Shown here: positions 1-10,268 of the stretch, one piece after another
Layout: each line of letters begins with the position of its first letter
How positions within the stretch are numbered: position 1 is the stretch's first letter
NCBI RefSeq assembly: GCF_041435015.1
Contig: NZ_CP107989.1
Coordinates: 5,952,001-6,016,000 of the forward strand
Direction of reading: 5' to 3'
Source of the DNA: Streptomyces canus
Lineage (GTDB): Bacteria > Actinomycetota > Actinomycetes > Streptomycetales > Streptomycetaceae
DNA: 64,000 nucleotides
Program-made: the position numbers and the translations under genes
Notes under the pieces: model-generated
The model's input: only the letters and a program-made list of their open reading frames with translations
Told to the model about the DNA's origin: nothing
Database searches by the model: none

Positions 1-102
1 CACAAGGTCAAGGGCGGCTGGCAGAAGCTGTTCAAGCTGAACAAGGACATCATCACCGACGCCGACTTCATCTACCCGGGCCAGCAGCTGCACCTCAAGT
101 AA
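1..102 (+). CDS. C-terminal fragment of a LysM-domain protein
   Basis: The window opens inside this gene; only the last 33 residues are visible. They form the second half of a LysM peptidoglycan-binding module: a Trp, the pattern LFKLN, then DADFIYPGQQL and a TAA stop. LysM domains bind GlcNAc-containing wall polymers, so the protein is probably secreted and wall-associated. In Streptomyces a Rpf-like transglycosylase with a C-terminal LysM lies beside eno, which fits, but the catalytic part is outside the window. A strong intrinsic terminator follows 80 bp downstream. Start and full function cannot be judged. Confidence 0.8.
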   Translation, partial: HKVKGGWQKLFKLNKDIITDADFIYPGQQLHLK

Positions 103-1680
<1,578 letters not shown>

Positions 1681-1711
1681 CCCCGGCAGGGCTAAGCCTT
1701 CGCCAGTCGTA

Positions 1712-1755
1712 CGTACGTCCCCGTACCGGTCCCGTACCGTGTGCGGGGACGTACG
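1712..1755 (+). terminator. Hairpin between eno and the septum initiator gene
   Basis: A perfect 12-bp stem (1712-1723 with 1744-1755) closes a 20-nt loop rich in GTACC motifs. There is no T-run. It lies 31 bp after the eno stop and 26 bp before the next start, so it could terminate or attenuate transcription entering the next gene. Confidence 0.6.
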
Positions 1756-1781
1756 CACGTAGAAGGGGAGGCGGAAAGCCG

Positions 1782-2258
1782 ATGGCCGTGAAGGACCGGG
1801 ACCGTTTCTCCACCGCGACCAGGATCAGACTGCTCGGCGAGCAGACCGCGGCCCGTGTCTACCGCTCCCAGACCAAGCGACAGGCCCGCCGCTCCCGGCT
1901 GACCGGCCGGGCCGCGCTGCTCGCGCTCGTGCTGTGCACGCTGGTGGTGGCGCTGGCGTACCCGATAAGGCAGTACGTCTCCCAGCGCGCCGAGATCGCC
2001 GATCTGCAGCGGGAGAAGGCGCGGGCCGCCGAGCGGGTGGAGAAGCTGCGCGACCTCAAGGCGCGCTGGCAGGACGACACGTACGCCGAGCAGCAGATCC
2101 GGCAGCGGCTGCACTATGTGATGCCCGGCGAGACGGGCTTCGTCGTGGTCGACCCGGACGCGGCCAAGCAGGCGCACACCGACCTCGGGGCCGCCGACCG
2201 CCCCTGGTACGCGAACGTCTGGGACGGGGTCGACAAGTCCGACGCCTCCGACCAGTGA
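1782..2258 (+). CDS. divIC: Septum formation initiator family protein (FtsB/DivIC-like)
   Basis: A 158-aa bitopic membrane protein of the division machinery. The layout is a basic cytoplasmic N-terminus (about residues 1-46), one membrane segment (about 47-67, ALLALVLCTLVVALAYPI), then a coiled coil rich in Arg, Glu and Lys (about 70-110), ending in the conserved YAEQQIRQRLHYVMPGETGF region of DivIC/FtsB proteins. The family bridges FtsL and FtsQ at the septum; in Streptomyces it is needed for efficient sporulation septation (known for the family). The start at 1782 has AAGGGGAG upstream. Immediate neighbours DUF501 and Ppx follow on the same strand, the usual actinobacterial order eno-divIC-DUF501-ppx. 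Confidence 0.88.
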   Translation: MAVKDRDRFSTATRIRLLGEQTAARVYRSQTKRQARRSRLTGRAALLALVLCTLVVALAYPIRQYVSQRAEIADLQREKARAAERVEKLRDLKARWQDDTYAEQQIRQRLHYVMPGETGFVVVDPDAAKQAHTDLGAADRPWYANVWDGVDKSDASDQ

Positions 2259-2288
2259 ACCGACCGATGGACCGATAGAAAGACAGGC

Positions 2289-2819
2289 ATGGAAACGCCT
2301 CCGCCCTCCACTCCGCGAACCGAGCCGACCGACGCGGACGTCGAGGCCTTCAAGCAGCAGCTCGGGCGGCCGCCGCGCGGACTGCGGGCGATCGCGCACC
2401 GGTGTCCGTGCGGACAGCCGGACGTCGTGGAGACCGCGCCCCGGCTGCCCGACGGCACGCCCTTCCCGACGACGTACTACCTGACGTGCCCGCGCGCCGC
2501 CTCGGCGATCGGCACCCTCGAGGCGAACGGCGTCATGAAGGAGATGACGGAGCGGCTCCAGACCGACCCGGAGCTCGCGGCGGCGTACCGGGCCGCGCAC
2601 GAGGACTACATCGCCCGCCGTGACGCCATCGAGGTGCTGGAGGGCTTCCCGAGCGCGGGCGGCATGCCGGACCGGGTGAAGTGCCTGCACGTCCTGGTGG
2701 GCCACTCGCTCGCCGCGGGCCCGGGCGTCAACCCGCTGGGCGACGAGGCGATCGCGATGCTGCCGGAGTGGTGGCGCAAGGGCGCCTGCGTCTCCCTCGC
2801 CGAGGAGGACGCCCAGTGA
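2289..2819 (+). CDS. DUF501 family protein
   Basis: A 176-aa cytoplasmic protein of unknown function. The text GLRAIAHRCPCGQPDVVETAPRLPDG, broken here only by my length limit in the annotation, continues into PFPTTYYLTCPRAASAIGTL, and the end GMPDRVKCLHVLVGHSLA contains a KCLH..VGHSL motif typical of DUF501. The Cys-x-Cys and later Cys/His residues could bind metal; that is inference. It sits 30 bp after the septum initiator and its stop overlaps the start of the phosphatase gene (GTGA), so the three are likely co-transcribed. Conservation of this trio in actinobacteria suggests a shared role in growth or division, but none is demonstrated by the sequence. Confidence 0.85.
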   Translation: METPPPSTPRTEPTDADVEAFKQQLGRPPRGLRAIAHRCPCGQPDVVETAPRLPDGTPFPTTYYLTCPRAASAIGTLEANGVMKEMTERLQTDPELAAAYRAAHEDYIARRDAIEVLEGFPSAGGMPDRVKCLHVLVGHSLAAGPGVNPLGDEAIAMLPEWWRKGACVSLAEEDAQ

Positions 2820-3757
2820 CCCGCGTCGCCGCCGTCGACTGCGGTACGAACTCGATCCGGCTTCTCGTCGCCGACTGTGACCCCGCGACCGGCGAACTGG
2901 TCGACCTGGACCGTCGTATGACCATCGTGCGGCTCGGGCAGGGCGTCGACCGGACCGGGCGGCTCGCCCCCGAGGCGCTGGAGCGGACCTTCGCCGCGTG
3001 CCGGGAGTACGCGGCGGTCATCAAGGAGCACGGGGCCGAGCGGCTGCGGTTCGTCGCCACCTCCGCCTCACGGGACGCCGAGAACCGGGACGAGTTCGTG
3101 CGCGGGGTGCTCGACATCCTCGGGGTCGAGCCCGAGGTCATCTCCGGGGACCAGGAGGCGGAGTTCTCCTTCACCGGGGCGACCAGGGAACTCAAGGGCA
3201 GCGACCACCTGGCCAGGCCCTACCTCGTGGTGGACATCGGCGGTGGTTCGACGGAGTTCGTGGTGGGCGACGACCATGTGCGCGCCGCACGCTCCGTCGA
3301 CGTGGGTTGTGTGCGGATGACCGAGCGGCACCTCGTGCGCGACGGGGTCGTCAGCGACCCGCCCACCGATGACCGGATCGCCGCCATGCGGGCCGACATC
3401 GAGGACGCTCTCGACCTGGCCGAGGAGACCGTCCCGCTACGCGAGGCGCGCACGCTGGTGGGGCTCGCCGGGTCCGTCACCACGGTGTCGGCGATCGCGC
3501 AGGAGCTGCCCGAGTACGACTCGCAGGCCATCCACCACTCCCGCGTCTCCCGCGACCGCGTCCGTGAGATCACCGACTGGCTGCTGCACTCCACCCACGC
3601 CGAGCGCGCGGCCGTGCCCTCCATGCACCCCGGGCGCGTGGACGTCATCGCCGCCGGGGCCCTCGTCCTCCTGTCGATCATGGAGCGGATCGGCGCCGAG
3701 GAGGTCGTCGTGAGCGAGCACGACATCCTCGACGGCATCGCGTGGTCGGTCGCGTAG
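2816..3757 (+). CDS. Ppx/GppA family exopolyphosphatase
   Basis: A 313-aa member of the ASKHA fold phosphatases that hydrolyse polyphosphate or pppGpp. The first phosphate loop is AVDCGTNSIRLLVAD at residues 5-19; the second is VDIGGGSTEFVVGD around residues 138-151, both intact. At this length it is the short, two-domain actinobacterial form lacking the C-terminal HD domain of E. coli Ppx. The GTG start at 2816 overlaps the preceding stop (GTGA), indicating translational coupling to DUF501. A UUCG-loop terminator follows. Substrate (long-chain polyphosphate versus pppGpp) cannot be decided from sequence alone, so no gene symbol is given. Confidence 0.9.
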   Translation: MTRVAAVDCGTNSIRLLVADCDPATGELVDLDRRMTIVRLGQGVDRTGRLAPEALERTFAACREYAAVIKEHGAERLRFVATSASRDAENRDEFVRGVLDILGVEPEVISGDQEAEFSFTGATRELKGSDHLARPYLVVDIGGGSTEFVVGDDHVRAARSVDVGCVRMTERHLVRDGVVSDPPTDDRIAAMRADIEDALDLAEETVPLREARTLVGLAGSVTTVSAIAQELPEYDSQAIHHSRVSRDRVREITDWLLHSTHAERAAVPSMHPGRVDVIAAGALVLLSIMERIGAEEVVVSEHDILDGIAWSVA

Positions 3758-3811
3758 GACCCTGCCGAGCACCTCTGCTGAGCAGGGAGAACAACGTATG
3801 AGCGCGTCCGG

Positions 3812-3829
3812 GGGGCCCTTCGGGGCCCC
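3812..3829 (+). terminator. Short hairpin with UUCG tetraloop after ppx
   Basis: GGGGCCC (3812-3818) pairs with GGGCCCC (3823-3829) around a TTCG loop, the exceptionally stable UUCG tetraloop, followed by CTTTG. It lies about 55 bp after the phosphatase stop and closes that operon. Confidence 0.65.
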
Positions 3830-3853
3830 TCTTTGACGTGTCGCCGGGAAAGT

Positions 3854-3871
3854 TCGTGAAGTTCTTCACAA
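3854..3871. promoter_or_regulatory. Rex (redox) operator upstream of ndh
   Basis: TCGTGAAGTTCTTCACAA matches the known Streptomyces Rex operator TTGTGAANNNNTTCACAA at 13 of 14 specified positions. Rex senses the NADH/NAD+ ratio and represses respiratory genes when NADH is low. The site is 320 bp upstream of the type II NADH dehydrogenase, a fitting target. A possible promoter overlaps it: TTGACG at 3833-3838, 18 bp, then TGAAGT at 3857-3862. The distance to ndh implies either a long leader or a second promoter closer to the gene. Confidence 0.75.
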
Positions 3872-4190
3872 GGAATTCGGCCCTGTCGGACGACGAATCC
3901 GGTCCGGTTGGCCCTTCCGGGGTCCCGACACCCGTGTGAACACGTTCAAAACGGGGGGATGCGGACCTCGGGCGCGGGTCGTGCGAGGGGGTCGCGCGGG
4001 TCTCTCGCAGGAGGGCTTTCGGTGCAGAGAGGCAGCTCACGCGGCATTGACAACGGGTCGCCCTACACGGTGGTTCCCCTCTCGCGCCATGACGTGGATC
4101 ACGCGAGTCGCGGAGGATAGCACACCCTCTGGGGAAGCTTGTGAAGGGGCGCACGAGCGACCCCCCTGGGGCGGGTGGATACTCGATGGC
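3872..4190 (+). other. Long ndh leader region without a gene
   Basis: This 319-bp stretch has no convincing coding sequence: an open frame running into ndh from 3936 has no ribosome-binding site or family resemblance. It contains a TTGACA hexamer at 4047-4052 with no good -10, and a TACTCG box (4180-4185) five bases before the ndh ATG, suggesting a second, leaderless promoter. The rest may be 5' untranslated leader of a transcript starting near the Rex site. Confidence 0.45.
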
Positions 4191-5567
4191 ATGAGCACCA
4201 CGGAGCGTCCCAGGATCCTCGTAGTAGGCGGTGGGTACGTAGGCCTGTACGCAGCTCGGCGCATTCTCAAGAAGATGCGCTACGGCGAGGCGACCGTCAC
4301 GGTCGTCGACCCCCGGTCGTACATGACCTACCAGCCCTTCCTCCCCGAAACCGCCGCCGGCAACATCTCCCCGCGCCACGTCGTCGTCCCGCTGCGACGC
4401 GTGCTGCCCAAGGCGGAGGTTCTCACCGGCCGGGTCACCACCATCGACCAGGACCGCAAGGTCGCCTCGATCGCCCCGCTGGTCGGCGAGGCGTACGAGC
4501 TGCCCTTCGACTACCTGGTGATCGCGCTCGGCGCGGTCTCCCGCACCTTCCCGATCCCCGGCCTCGCCGAGCAGGGCATCGGTATGAAGGGCATCGAGGA
4601 GGCCATCGGCCTGCGCAACCACGTGCTTGAGCAGCTCGACAAGGCCGACTCCACGACCGACGAGGAGATCCGCCGCAAGGCGCTCACCTTCGTCTTCGTC
4701 GGCGGTGGCTTCGCGGGCGCGGAGACCATCGGCGAGGTCGAGGACATGGCCCGCGACGCGGCCAAGTACTACAGCAACGTCTCGCGCGAGGACATGCGGT
4801 TCATCCTCGTCGACGCCGCCGACAAGATCCTCCCCGAGGTCGGCCCCAAGCTCGGCCAGTACGGCAAGGAGCACCTGGAGAGCCGGGGCGTGGAGATCTA
4901 CCTCTCCACCTCGATGGACTCCTGCGTCGACGGCCACGTGGTCCTCAAGAACGGCCTCGAGGTCGACTCCAGCACCATCGTGTGGACCGCCGGCGTCAAG
5001 CCGAACCCGGTCCTGGCCCGCTACGGCCTCCCGCTGGGCCCGCGTGGTCACGTCGACGCCCAGCCGACCCTCCAGGTCACCGGCACCGACTACATCTGGG
5101 CCGCGGGCGACAACGCCCAGGTCCCGGACGTCGCCGCCCGCAAGGCCGGGGTCGAGAACGCCTGGTGCCCGCCGAACGCCCAGCACGCGCTGCGGCAGGC
5201 GCGGGTCCTCGGCGACAACGTGATCTCCGGGATGCGGGGCTTCCCGCAGAAGGACTACAGCCACTCCAACAAGGGTGCTGTCGCGGGTCTCGGCCTGCAC
5301 AAGGGCGTCGCGATGATCGTCATGGGCAAGATGAAGATCAAGCTCAAGGGTCGTCTCGCCTGGTACATGCACCGCGGCTACCACGGTCTGGCCATGCCGA
5401 CCTGGAACCGCAAGGTCCGCGTCTTCGCCGACTGGACCCTCGGTATGTTCCTCAAGCGCGAGGTCGTCTCCCTCGGCGCGATGGAGCACCCGCGCGAGGA
5501 GTTCTACGAGGCCGCGAGGCCCGTGCCGGCCGCCGAGCCCAAGAAGACCGAGGCGAAGGCCTCCTGA
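4191..5567 (+). CDS. ndh: Type II NADH dehydrogenase (NAD(P)/FAD-dependent oxidoreductase)
   Basis: A 458-aa non-proton-pumping NADH:quinone oxidoreductase at the inner face of the membrane. It has an N-terminal FAD Rossmann motif (ILVVGGGYVGLYAA, from about residue 8), a second NADH Rossmann motif (FVFVGGGFAGAETIGE, about residues 167-182) and the late AAGDNAQVPD FAD-binding motif, as in NDH-2 enzymes. The C-terminal 120 residues include the amphipathic membrane-association segment usual for the family. The ATG at 4191 starts at the conserved N-terminus; there is no good ribosome-binding site and a TACTCG -10-like box lies five bases upstream, so the message may be leaderless. Rex regulation is predicted from the operator at 3854-3871. 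Confidence 0.93.
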   Translation: MSTTERPRILVVGGGYVGLYAARRILKKMRYGEATVTVVDPRSYMTYQPFLPETAAGNISPRHVVVPLRRVLPKAEVLTGRVTTIDQDRKVASIAPLVGEAYELPFDYLVIALGAVSRTFPIPGLAEQGIGMKGIEEAIGLRNHVLEQLDKADSTTDEEIRRKALTFVFVGGGFAGAETIGEVEDMARDAAKYYSNVSREDMRFILVDAADKILPEVGPKLGQYGKEHLESRGVEIYLSTSMDSCVDGHVVLKNGLEVDSSTIVWTAGVKPNPVLARYGLPLGPRGHVDAQPTLQVTGTDYIWAAGDNAQVPDVAARKAGVENAWCPPNAQHALRQARVLGDNVISGMRGFPQKDYSHSNKGAVAGLGLHKGVAMIVMGKMKIKLKGRLAWYMHRGYHGLAMPTWNRKVRVFADWTLGMFLKREVVSLGAMEHPREEFYEAARPVPAAEPKKTEAKAS

Positions 5568-5591
5568 CCGGCTCCGGTCGCTGATCCACCC

Positions 5592-5631
5592 CGAAGGACC
5601 TCCCGCCATCCGTGGTGCGGGAGGTCCTTCG
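5592..5631. terminator. Perfect 15-bp hairpin after ndh
   Basis: Positions 5592-5606 pair perfectly with 5617-5631 around a 10-nt loop, 25 bp after the ndh stop. No T-run follows, as is common in Streptomyces terminators. Confidence 0.85.
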
Positions 5632-5770
5632 GCGTTCCCGCACCCACCGGGTGTACGTGGGTGCTGCATGTTTTTTGCCCGGACGTAACCCGCAGAAGGG
5701 ACTGCGCCCCGGCATGCCGCTGTTTACCAAAGTGGACAATTCCGGGATCCTCGTCACGGAGGTGTACGCC

Positions 5771-7069
5771 ATGGCAGATGCCGCGCTGCGGCTCAGGGAC
5801 CTCGTCGGACAGTTGCTGGGAGTGCCGCTACCGGTGCGGATCCGCGCCTGGGACGGTTCGGAGGCCGGGCCGCCGGACGCGCCCGCGCTGGTCGTGCGCA
5901 ACCGGCGTGCCGTGCGCCGGCTGCTGTTCAAGCCGGGCGAGCTGGGGCTGGCCCGCGCCTGGGTCGCGGGAGACCTGGACATCGACGGTGATTTCTACAC
6001 CGCCCTCGACCTGATCTCGGGGCTCGTGTGGCAGCGCGGGGAGGACGCCAGGACCCTCTTCCAGGCCCTGCGCGATCCCGAGGTGCGCTCCGCCGTCCGC
6101 GGGCTCCTCGCCCTCGCCGGCCCGCCGCTGCCGCCCGCCCCGCCGCCCGAGGAGATCCGCCGGGCCCGCGGCCATCTGCACACCAGACGCAGCGACAAGC
6201 GGGCCATCAGCCACCACTACGACGTCGGCAACGGCTTCTACGAGATCGTCCTCGGGCCGTCGATGGTGTACTCGTGCGCCTACTGGGAGGCTCCCGAACC
6301 CGGGGGAACCCTGGAGCGCGCCCAGCGCGACAAGCTCGACCTCGTCTGCCGCAAGCTCGATCTGCGGGCCGGGCAGAGGCTCCTCGACGTGGGCTGCGGG
6401 TGGGGCTCCATGGCCATCCACGCCGCCCGCGAGTACGGCGTGAGCGTCGTCGGCATCACCCTCTCCCAGGAGCAGGCGGCCTACGCCCGCAAGCGCGTCG
6501 CCGACGAGGGGCTCACCGACCGGGTCGAGATCCGGGTGCAGGACTACCGGGACGTCACCGACGGGCCGTACGACGCCGTCTCCTCCATCGGCATGGCCGA
6601 ACACGTCGGCGCGGAAAGGTACTTGGAGTACGCCGAGGTCCTGCTGAAGCTCCTGAAGCCCGGCGGACGGCTCCTCAACCACCAGATCGCCCGGCGCCCG
6701 CAGGGCGACGAAGCGGCGTACGACCTCGACGAGTTCATCGACGCCTACGTCTTCCCCGACGGCGAACTCGCCCCCCTCGGCACCACCGTGACCATGCTGG
6801 AGCGGGCCGGGTTCGAGGTGCGGGACGTGGAGTCGATCCGCGAGCACTACGCCCACACCCTGCGCCGCTGGGTCGCCAACCTGGAGGCCCAGTGGCAGCG
6901 CGCGGCCCGGCTCGCAGGTCCCGGACGGGCCCGTGTGTGGCGGCTGTACATGGCCGCGTGCGCCCTGGCCTTCGAACGCAACCGCATCGGCGTCAACCAG
7001 GTCCTCGCCGTCAGAACCACCGAATCCGGCACGTCCGGCCTGCCCCTGAGGTCCCGCACCTGGAACTGA
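5771..7069 (+). CDS. cfa: Cyclopropane-fatty-acyl-phospholipid synthase family methyltransferase
   Basis: A 432-aa SAM-dependent enzyme that adds a methylene bridge (or methyl group) to unsaturated acyl chains of membrane phospholipids. An N-terminal lipid-binding region (about 1-130) is followed by the conserved KRAISHHYDVGNGFYEIVLG entry, YSCAYW, then the SAM motif LLDVGCGWGSMAIHAA and ITLSQEQAAYARKR. Later motifs IGMAEHVG and HYAHTLRRW are also CFA-like; the length matches the family. I place the start at ATG 5771 with GGAGGTG just upstream; an upstream in-frame extension crosses the ndh terminator. It is a single transcription unit followed by the repeat array at 7.16-7.64 kb. Confidence 0.9.
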   Translation: MADAALRLRDLVGQLLGVPLPVRIRAWDGSEAGPPDAPALVVRNRRAVRRLLFKPGELGLARAWVAGDLDIDGDFYTALDLISGLVWQRGEDARTLFQALRDPEVRSAVRGLLALAGPPLPPAPPPEEIRRARGHLHTRRSDKRAISHHYDVGNGFYEIVLGPSMVYSCAYWEAPEPGGTLERAQRDKLDLVCRKLDLRAGQRLLDVGCGWGSMAIHAAREYGVSVVGITLSQEQAAYARKRVADEGLTDRVEIRVQDYRDVTDGPYDAVSSIGMAEHVGAERYLEYAEVLLKLLKPGGRLLNHQIARRPQGDEAAYDLDEFIDAYVFPDGELAPLGTTVTMLERAGFEVRDVESIREHYAHTLRRWVANLEAQWQRAARLAGPGRARVWRLYMAACALAFERNRIGVNQVLAVRTTESGTSGLPLRSRTWN

Positions 7070-7159
7070 CTCCCGGGGAAGCCGCCGGCCATGGCCATCC
7101 GTGACCCGGCGCGGGCGGAGCGACTGCTGCGACTGGTCGGCGACCGGCGGACACGCTGC

Positions 7160-7640
7160 CGAGCGACGGGCCCAACTGCGATACGGCTGTTCGGCCGTGC
7201 GTGGTGCGCAGGCCGGCCGGTGGTTGCCTCGACGGGTCGGTGACCGGACGCGGTGCGCGGATCCTGCGGCGGTCGGCGGGCACCGGGGAGGAAGGAGGGG
7301 CCCGTAGGCGAGCGACGGGCCCCAAGTGCGGTAGAGCTGCGCGGCCTTGCGTGGACGCGGGCGGCGGCTGGTTGGCTGTGGGCCGTGGCGCCTGGATCTC
7401 GTGGCAGGGCGCCGGGGAGGAACCGGGGCCTGTTGTCGGGCAGTGGGTCCCATGTGCGGTAGGTGTGCTCGGCGTTGCGTGGATGCGGGCGGCGGCTGGT
7501 CGGCGGTCGGTCGTGGCGTGTGGGTGGATCTCGTGGCAGGGCGCCGGGGAGGAACCGGGGCCTGTTGTCGGGCAGTGGGTCCCATGTGCGGTAGGGCTGC
7601 TCGGACTTGCGTGGTGCTGGTTGGTTGGAGTGGTGGGTGC
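7160..7640. repeat. Degenerate tandem array of four ~130-150-bp units
   Basis: Four diverged units occupy the gap between cfa and the convergent ABC permease gene. Their anchors (CGACGGG or CAGTGGGTCC) lie at about 7164, 7313, 7441 and 7573. The last two share an exact 71-bp copy (7393-7463 and 7525-7595); the first two are weaker. Each unit contains a GGGCCC/GGGTCC core, TGCGGTAGNGCTGC, and TTGCGTGG. The core resembles the right arm and 3' flank of the permease terminator (7706-7740), as though that 3' end had been amplified. No coding potential is convincing on either strand. Confidence 0.8.
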
Positions 7641-7687
7641 GACTGGTCGGCGGGCGCGGGGCCGTGCCGGTCGGCGTCGGGCCATGA

Positions 7688-7719
7688 CGAGGGGGCCCGC
7701 CGAGCGGCGGGCCCCCTCG
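7688..7719 (-). terminator. Perfect 14-bp terminator hairpin of the ABC exporter operon
   Basis: Positions 7688-7701 pair with 7706-7719 around a GAGC loop, 20 bp beyond the stop of the permease gene on the minus strand. No T-run. Confidence 0.85.
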
Positions 7720-7739
7720 TGGCGTACGGCTGCCTGGTC

Positions 7740-10268
7740 TTACTCCGCCTTGATCGCCGCCAGCATGTTCATGCGGGCCGCCCGGCGGGCCGGCCACAGC
7801 GCGGCGAGGATGCCCACCGTCGCCGCCAGCAGCAGGAACACCCCCATCCTGGCCCAGGGCAGGACGAGTTCGTACGTCGCCATCTTCGTGCCGAGGAGCT
7901 CACCTGCCGCCCAGCCGAAGAAGACGCCCAGGCCGATGCCCAGGACCCCGCCGAACAGGGAGATGACCAGGGACTCCAGACGGACCATCCGCTTGATTCC
8001 CTTGCGGTCCAGGCCGATCGCGCGGAGCATGCCGATCTCCTGGGACCGCTCGAACACCGACATGGCCAGGGTGTTGATGACGCCGAGGACCGCGACGATC
8101 ACCGCCATGGCGAGCAGGCCGTAGAGCATGTTCAGCATCAGCGTGAACATCTGCGCGATCGAGTCGGACAGATCCTTCTTGTCCTGGACCTTGATGGCCG
8201 GGTTGGAGCCGAGGGCCTTCTCCAGCTTGTCCTTGGCCGCGGCGGAGGCGCCGTCGGACGTCTTCAGCATGACCTGCATGTCGGACAGATCGCTCAGGTG
8301 CGGATTGAGCGTCGCGGTGTCGAGCATGATGCCGCTGATCAGTTCGTTGCCCTCGTAGACCCCGGCGACCGTGAGCTTCTGCGCCTTGCCGTCCTCGTAG
8401 TGGACGGTGAAGGTCGAACCGGCCTTCCAGCCGAAGGACTTGGCCCTCTCCTTGTCCACGACCACCTGGCTGCCGCCGACCCTGAACGCGCCGTCGTCCA
8501 CCTTGAGGTCGGTCAGCTCGCCGATCGCGGAGCCGTTGACGCCGGTCAGGTACTCGGTCTGGCCGTCGATGCGGGAGGCCGCGTTGCGCAGCGGGCTGAC
8601 GGCGGTGACGTCGTCGACCTTCGCCAGTTTCTTCTCGACGTCCGCCGAGAGTTCGTTGCCGTTGGCCATGGAGACGACGTAGTCCGCCTTGACGGCAGCC
8701 GTCGCCATCTTGTCGATCGACTTCTGGAGGCTGCCCGCCATCACCGTCATACCGGTGATCAGGGTGAGCCCGATCATCAGCGCGGAGGCGGTGGCGGCCG
8801 TACGGCGCGGGTTGCGCACCGAGTTCTGGCGGGCCAGCTTTCCGGAGATGCCGAAGACGCGCAGAAGCGGTGCCGCGGCCGCGATCAGCGGGCGGGACAG
8901 CAGGGGGGTGAGGATGAAGACACCGATGATCAGCAGGACCGCGCCCATGCCCATCGGGGCCTGGCCGTCCGAGCCGTCCATGGTGGTGGCCGCCAGGATG
9001 ACGGCGACACCCGCCCCGCTGAACAGCGCGCCCAGCGTGTTGCGCAGCACCAGCGACTTGGTCGTCGCCTTCGCGTGCACGCTGCTCATCGCCGCGACCG
9101 GCGGGATCTTCGCCGCCCTGCGGCCCGGCAGCCAGGCCGCCAGCATGGTGATCAGCACGCCGACCGCGAGGGCCACGCCGACCGTGCCCGGCGTGATGAC
9201 GAGCGGCCCGTCCGGGACGGTCGCCCCGAGCGTGCCCATGAGGGACTTGAGCCCGGCGCCGATGCCGATACCGGCCACGAGACCGGTCACGGCGGCGACC
9301 AGGCCCACCACGAGCGCCTCGATCAGCACCGACCGCGTGACCTGCCTGCGGGACGCGCCGACGGCCCTGAGCAGGGCCAGCTCCTTGGTGCGCTGGGCGA
9401 CCAGCATGGTGAAGGTGTTGGCGATGATGAAGGTGCCGACGAAGAGCGCGATGCCCGCGAAGACCAGCAGCCCCTGCTTGAGACCGCTCATCGAGGACGA
9501 GATCATCTCGGCCTGCTCGTCGGCGAGTTCCTTGCCGGTCTCGGTCTCCACCAGGTCCGAGGGAAGCGCCTTGTCCAGCGCGGCCTTCAGCGCGGTCTGG
9601 GAGGTGCCGGAGGCCGCCTTCACGTCGATCTCGTCGTACGTCCCCGGCTTGCCGAACATCTTCTGGGCGGTGGCCGTGTCGAAGAGGGCCAGGCTGCCGC
9701 CGGCCGCGACATTGCCGTCGTCGGTGGTGAAGATGCCGGTGACGACCGGCTTCAGGACCGGGCCGTCGACCGAGATGCGCACGGTGTCGCCGACCTTGTA
9801 GCCGGCCCGCCGGGCGGTCTCGGAGTCGATCGCGACCTGGTTCGCGCCGTGCGGAGCGGCGCCCTCGGACAGCGGGTACCGGGGGTCCTTGTCCCCGTAG
9901 TAGTTGCCGCCCTGCGACTGGAAGCCGCCGCCGATGAGCTTGCCGTCCTTGTCGGCGATGGCGGTGAAGCCGCTGACGACGCCGATGGCGTTCGAGGCCC
10001 CCGGAACCCCGGCGCTCTTCTCGAGCAGCGCCTGGGTCAGGTCGGGGTTCTTCCCGATCGTGTTGCCCTTGTCCTCCCGGGACTCGGCGGTGACGGCCAC
10101 GTCGACCTGGTCGAAGCCCTTGGCCGAACTCTTCTGGTAGGCCTCGGAGATGGTGTTGGTGAAGACCAGCGTGCCGGACACGAACGCCACGCCGAGCATG
10201 ACGGCGAGCACGGTCATGAGCAGTCTGGCCTTGTGCGCGAGCACGTTGCGCAGGGCGGTGCGGAACAT
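7740..10268 (-). CDS. FtsX-like/MacB-type ABC transporter permease
   Basis: An 842-aa membrane protein with two FtsX-like permease halves. An N-terminal segment (LLMTVLAVMLGVAFVSGTLV) precedes a roughly 220-residue extracytoplasmic domain; three membrane helices follow around residues 260-390, the second of them beginning at the conserved TKELALLRAVGASRRQ coupling region. The second half repeats this plan and ends with SQEIGMLRAIGLDRKGIKRM and a final helix. Such proteins work as mechanotransmitters or exporters of peptides, lipids or drugs with a cytoplasmic ATPase. Its start overlaps the ATPase stop (TGATG), so the two form a coupled operon. Substrate is not evident. Confidence 0.9.
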   Translation of the reverse strand: MFRTALRNVLAHKARLLMTVLAVMLGVAFVSGTLVFTNTISEAYQKSSAKGFDQVDVAVTAESREDKGNTIGKNPDLTQALLEKSAGVPGASNAIGVVSGFTAIADKDGKLIGGGFQSQGGNYYGDKDPRYPLSEGAAPHGANQVAIDSETARRAGYKVGDTVRISVDGPVLKPVVTGIFTTDDGNVAAGGSLALFDTATAQKMFGKPGTYDEIDVKAASGTSQTALKAALDKALPSDLVETETGKELADEQAEMISSSMSGLKQGLLVFAGIALFVGTFIIANTFTMLVAQRTKELALLRAVGASRRQVTRSVLIEALVVGLVAAVTGLVAGIGIGAGLKSLMGTLGATVPDGPLVITPGTVGVALAVGVLITMLAAWLPGRRAAKIPPVAAMSSVHAKATTKSLVLRNTLGALFSGAGVAVILAATTMDGSDGQAPMGMGAVLLIIGVFILTPLLSRPLIAAAAPLLRVFGISGKLARQNSVRNPRRTAATASALMIGLTLITGMTVMAGSLQKSIDKMATAAVKADYVVSMANGNELSADVEKKLAKVDDVTAVSPLRNAASRIDGQTEYLTGVNGSAIGELTDLKVDDGAFRVGGSQVVVDKERAKSFGWKAGSTFTVHYEDGKAQKLTVAGVYEGNELISGIMLDTATLNPHLSDLSDMQVMLKTSDGASAAAKDKLEKALGSNPAIKVQDKKDLSDSIAQMFTLMLNMLYGLLAMAVIVAVLGVINTLAMSVFERSQEIGMLRAIGLDRKGIKRMVRLESLVISLFGGVLGIGLGVFFGWAAGELLGTKMATYELVLPWARMGVFLLLAATVGILAALWPARRAARMNMLAAIKAE

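Noticed and set aside
4047..4075. Second ndh promoter using TTGACA at 4047
   Set aside because: No acceptable -10 hexamer at 16-19 bp.
3678..5669. Long minus-strand open frame across ndh
   Set aside because: Antisense shadow of ndh with no family resemblance or start signal.
7160..7640. CRISPR array
   Set aside because: Repeats are long, diverged and unevenly spaced, with no unique spacers of uniform length and no cas genes.
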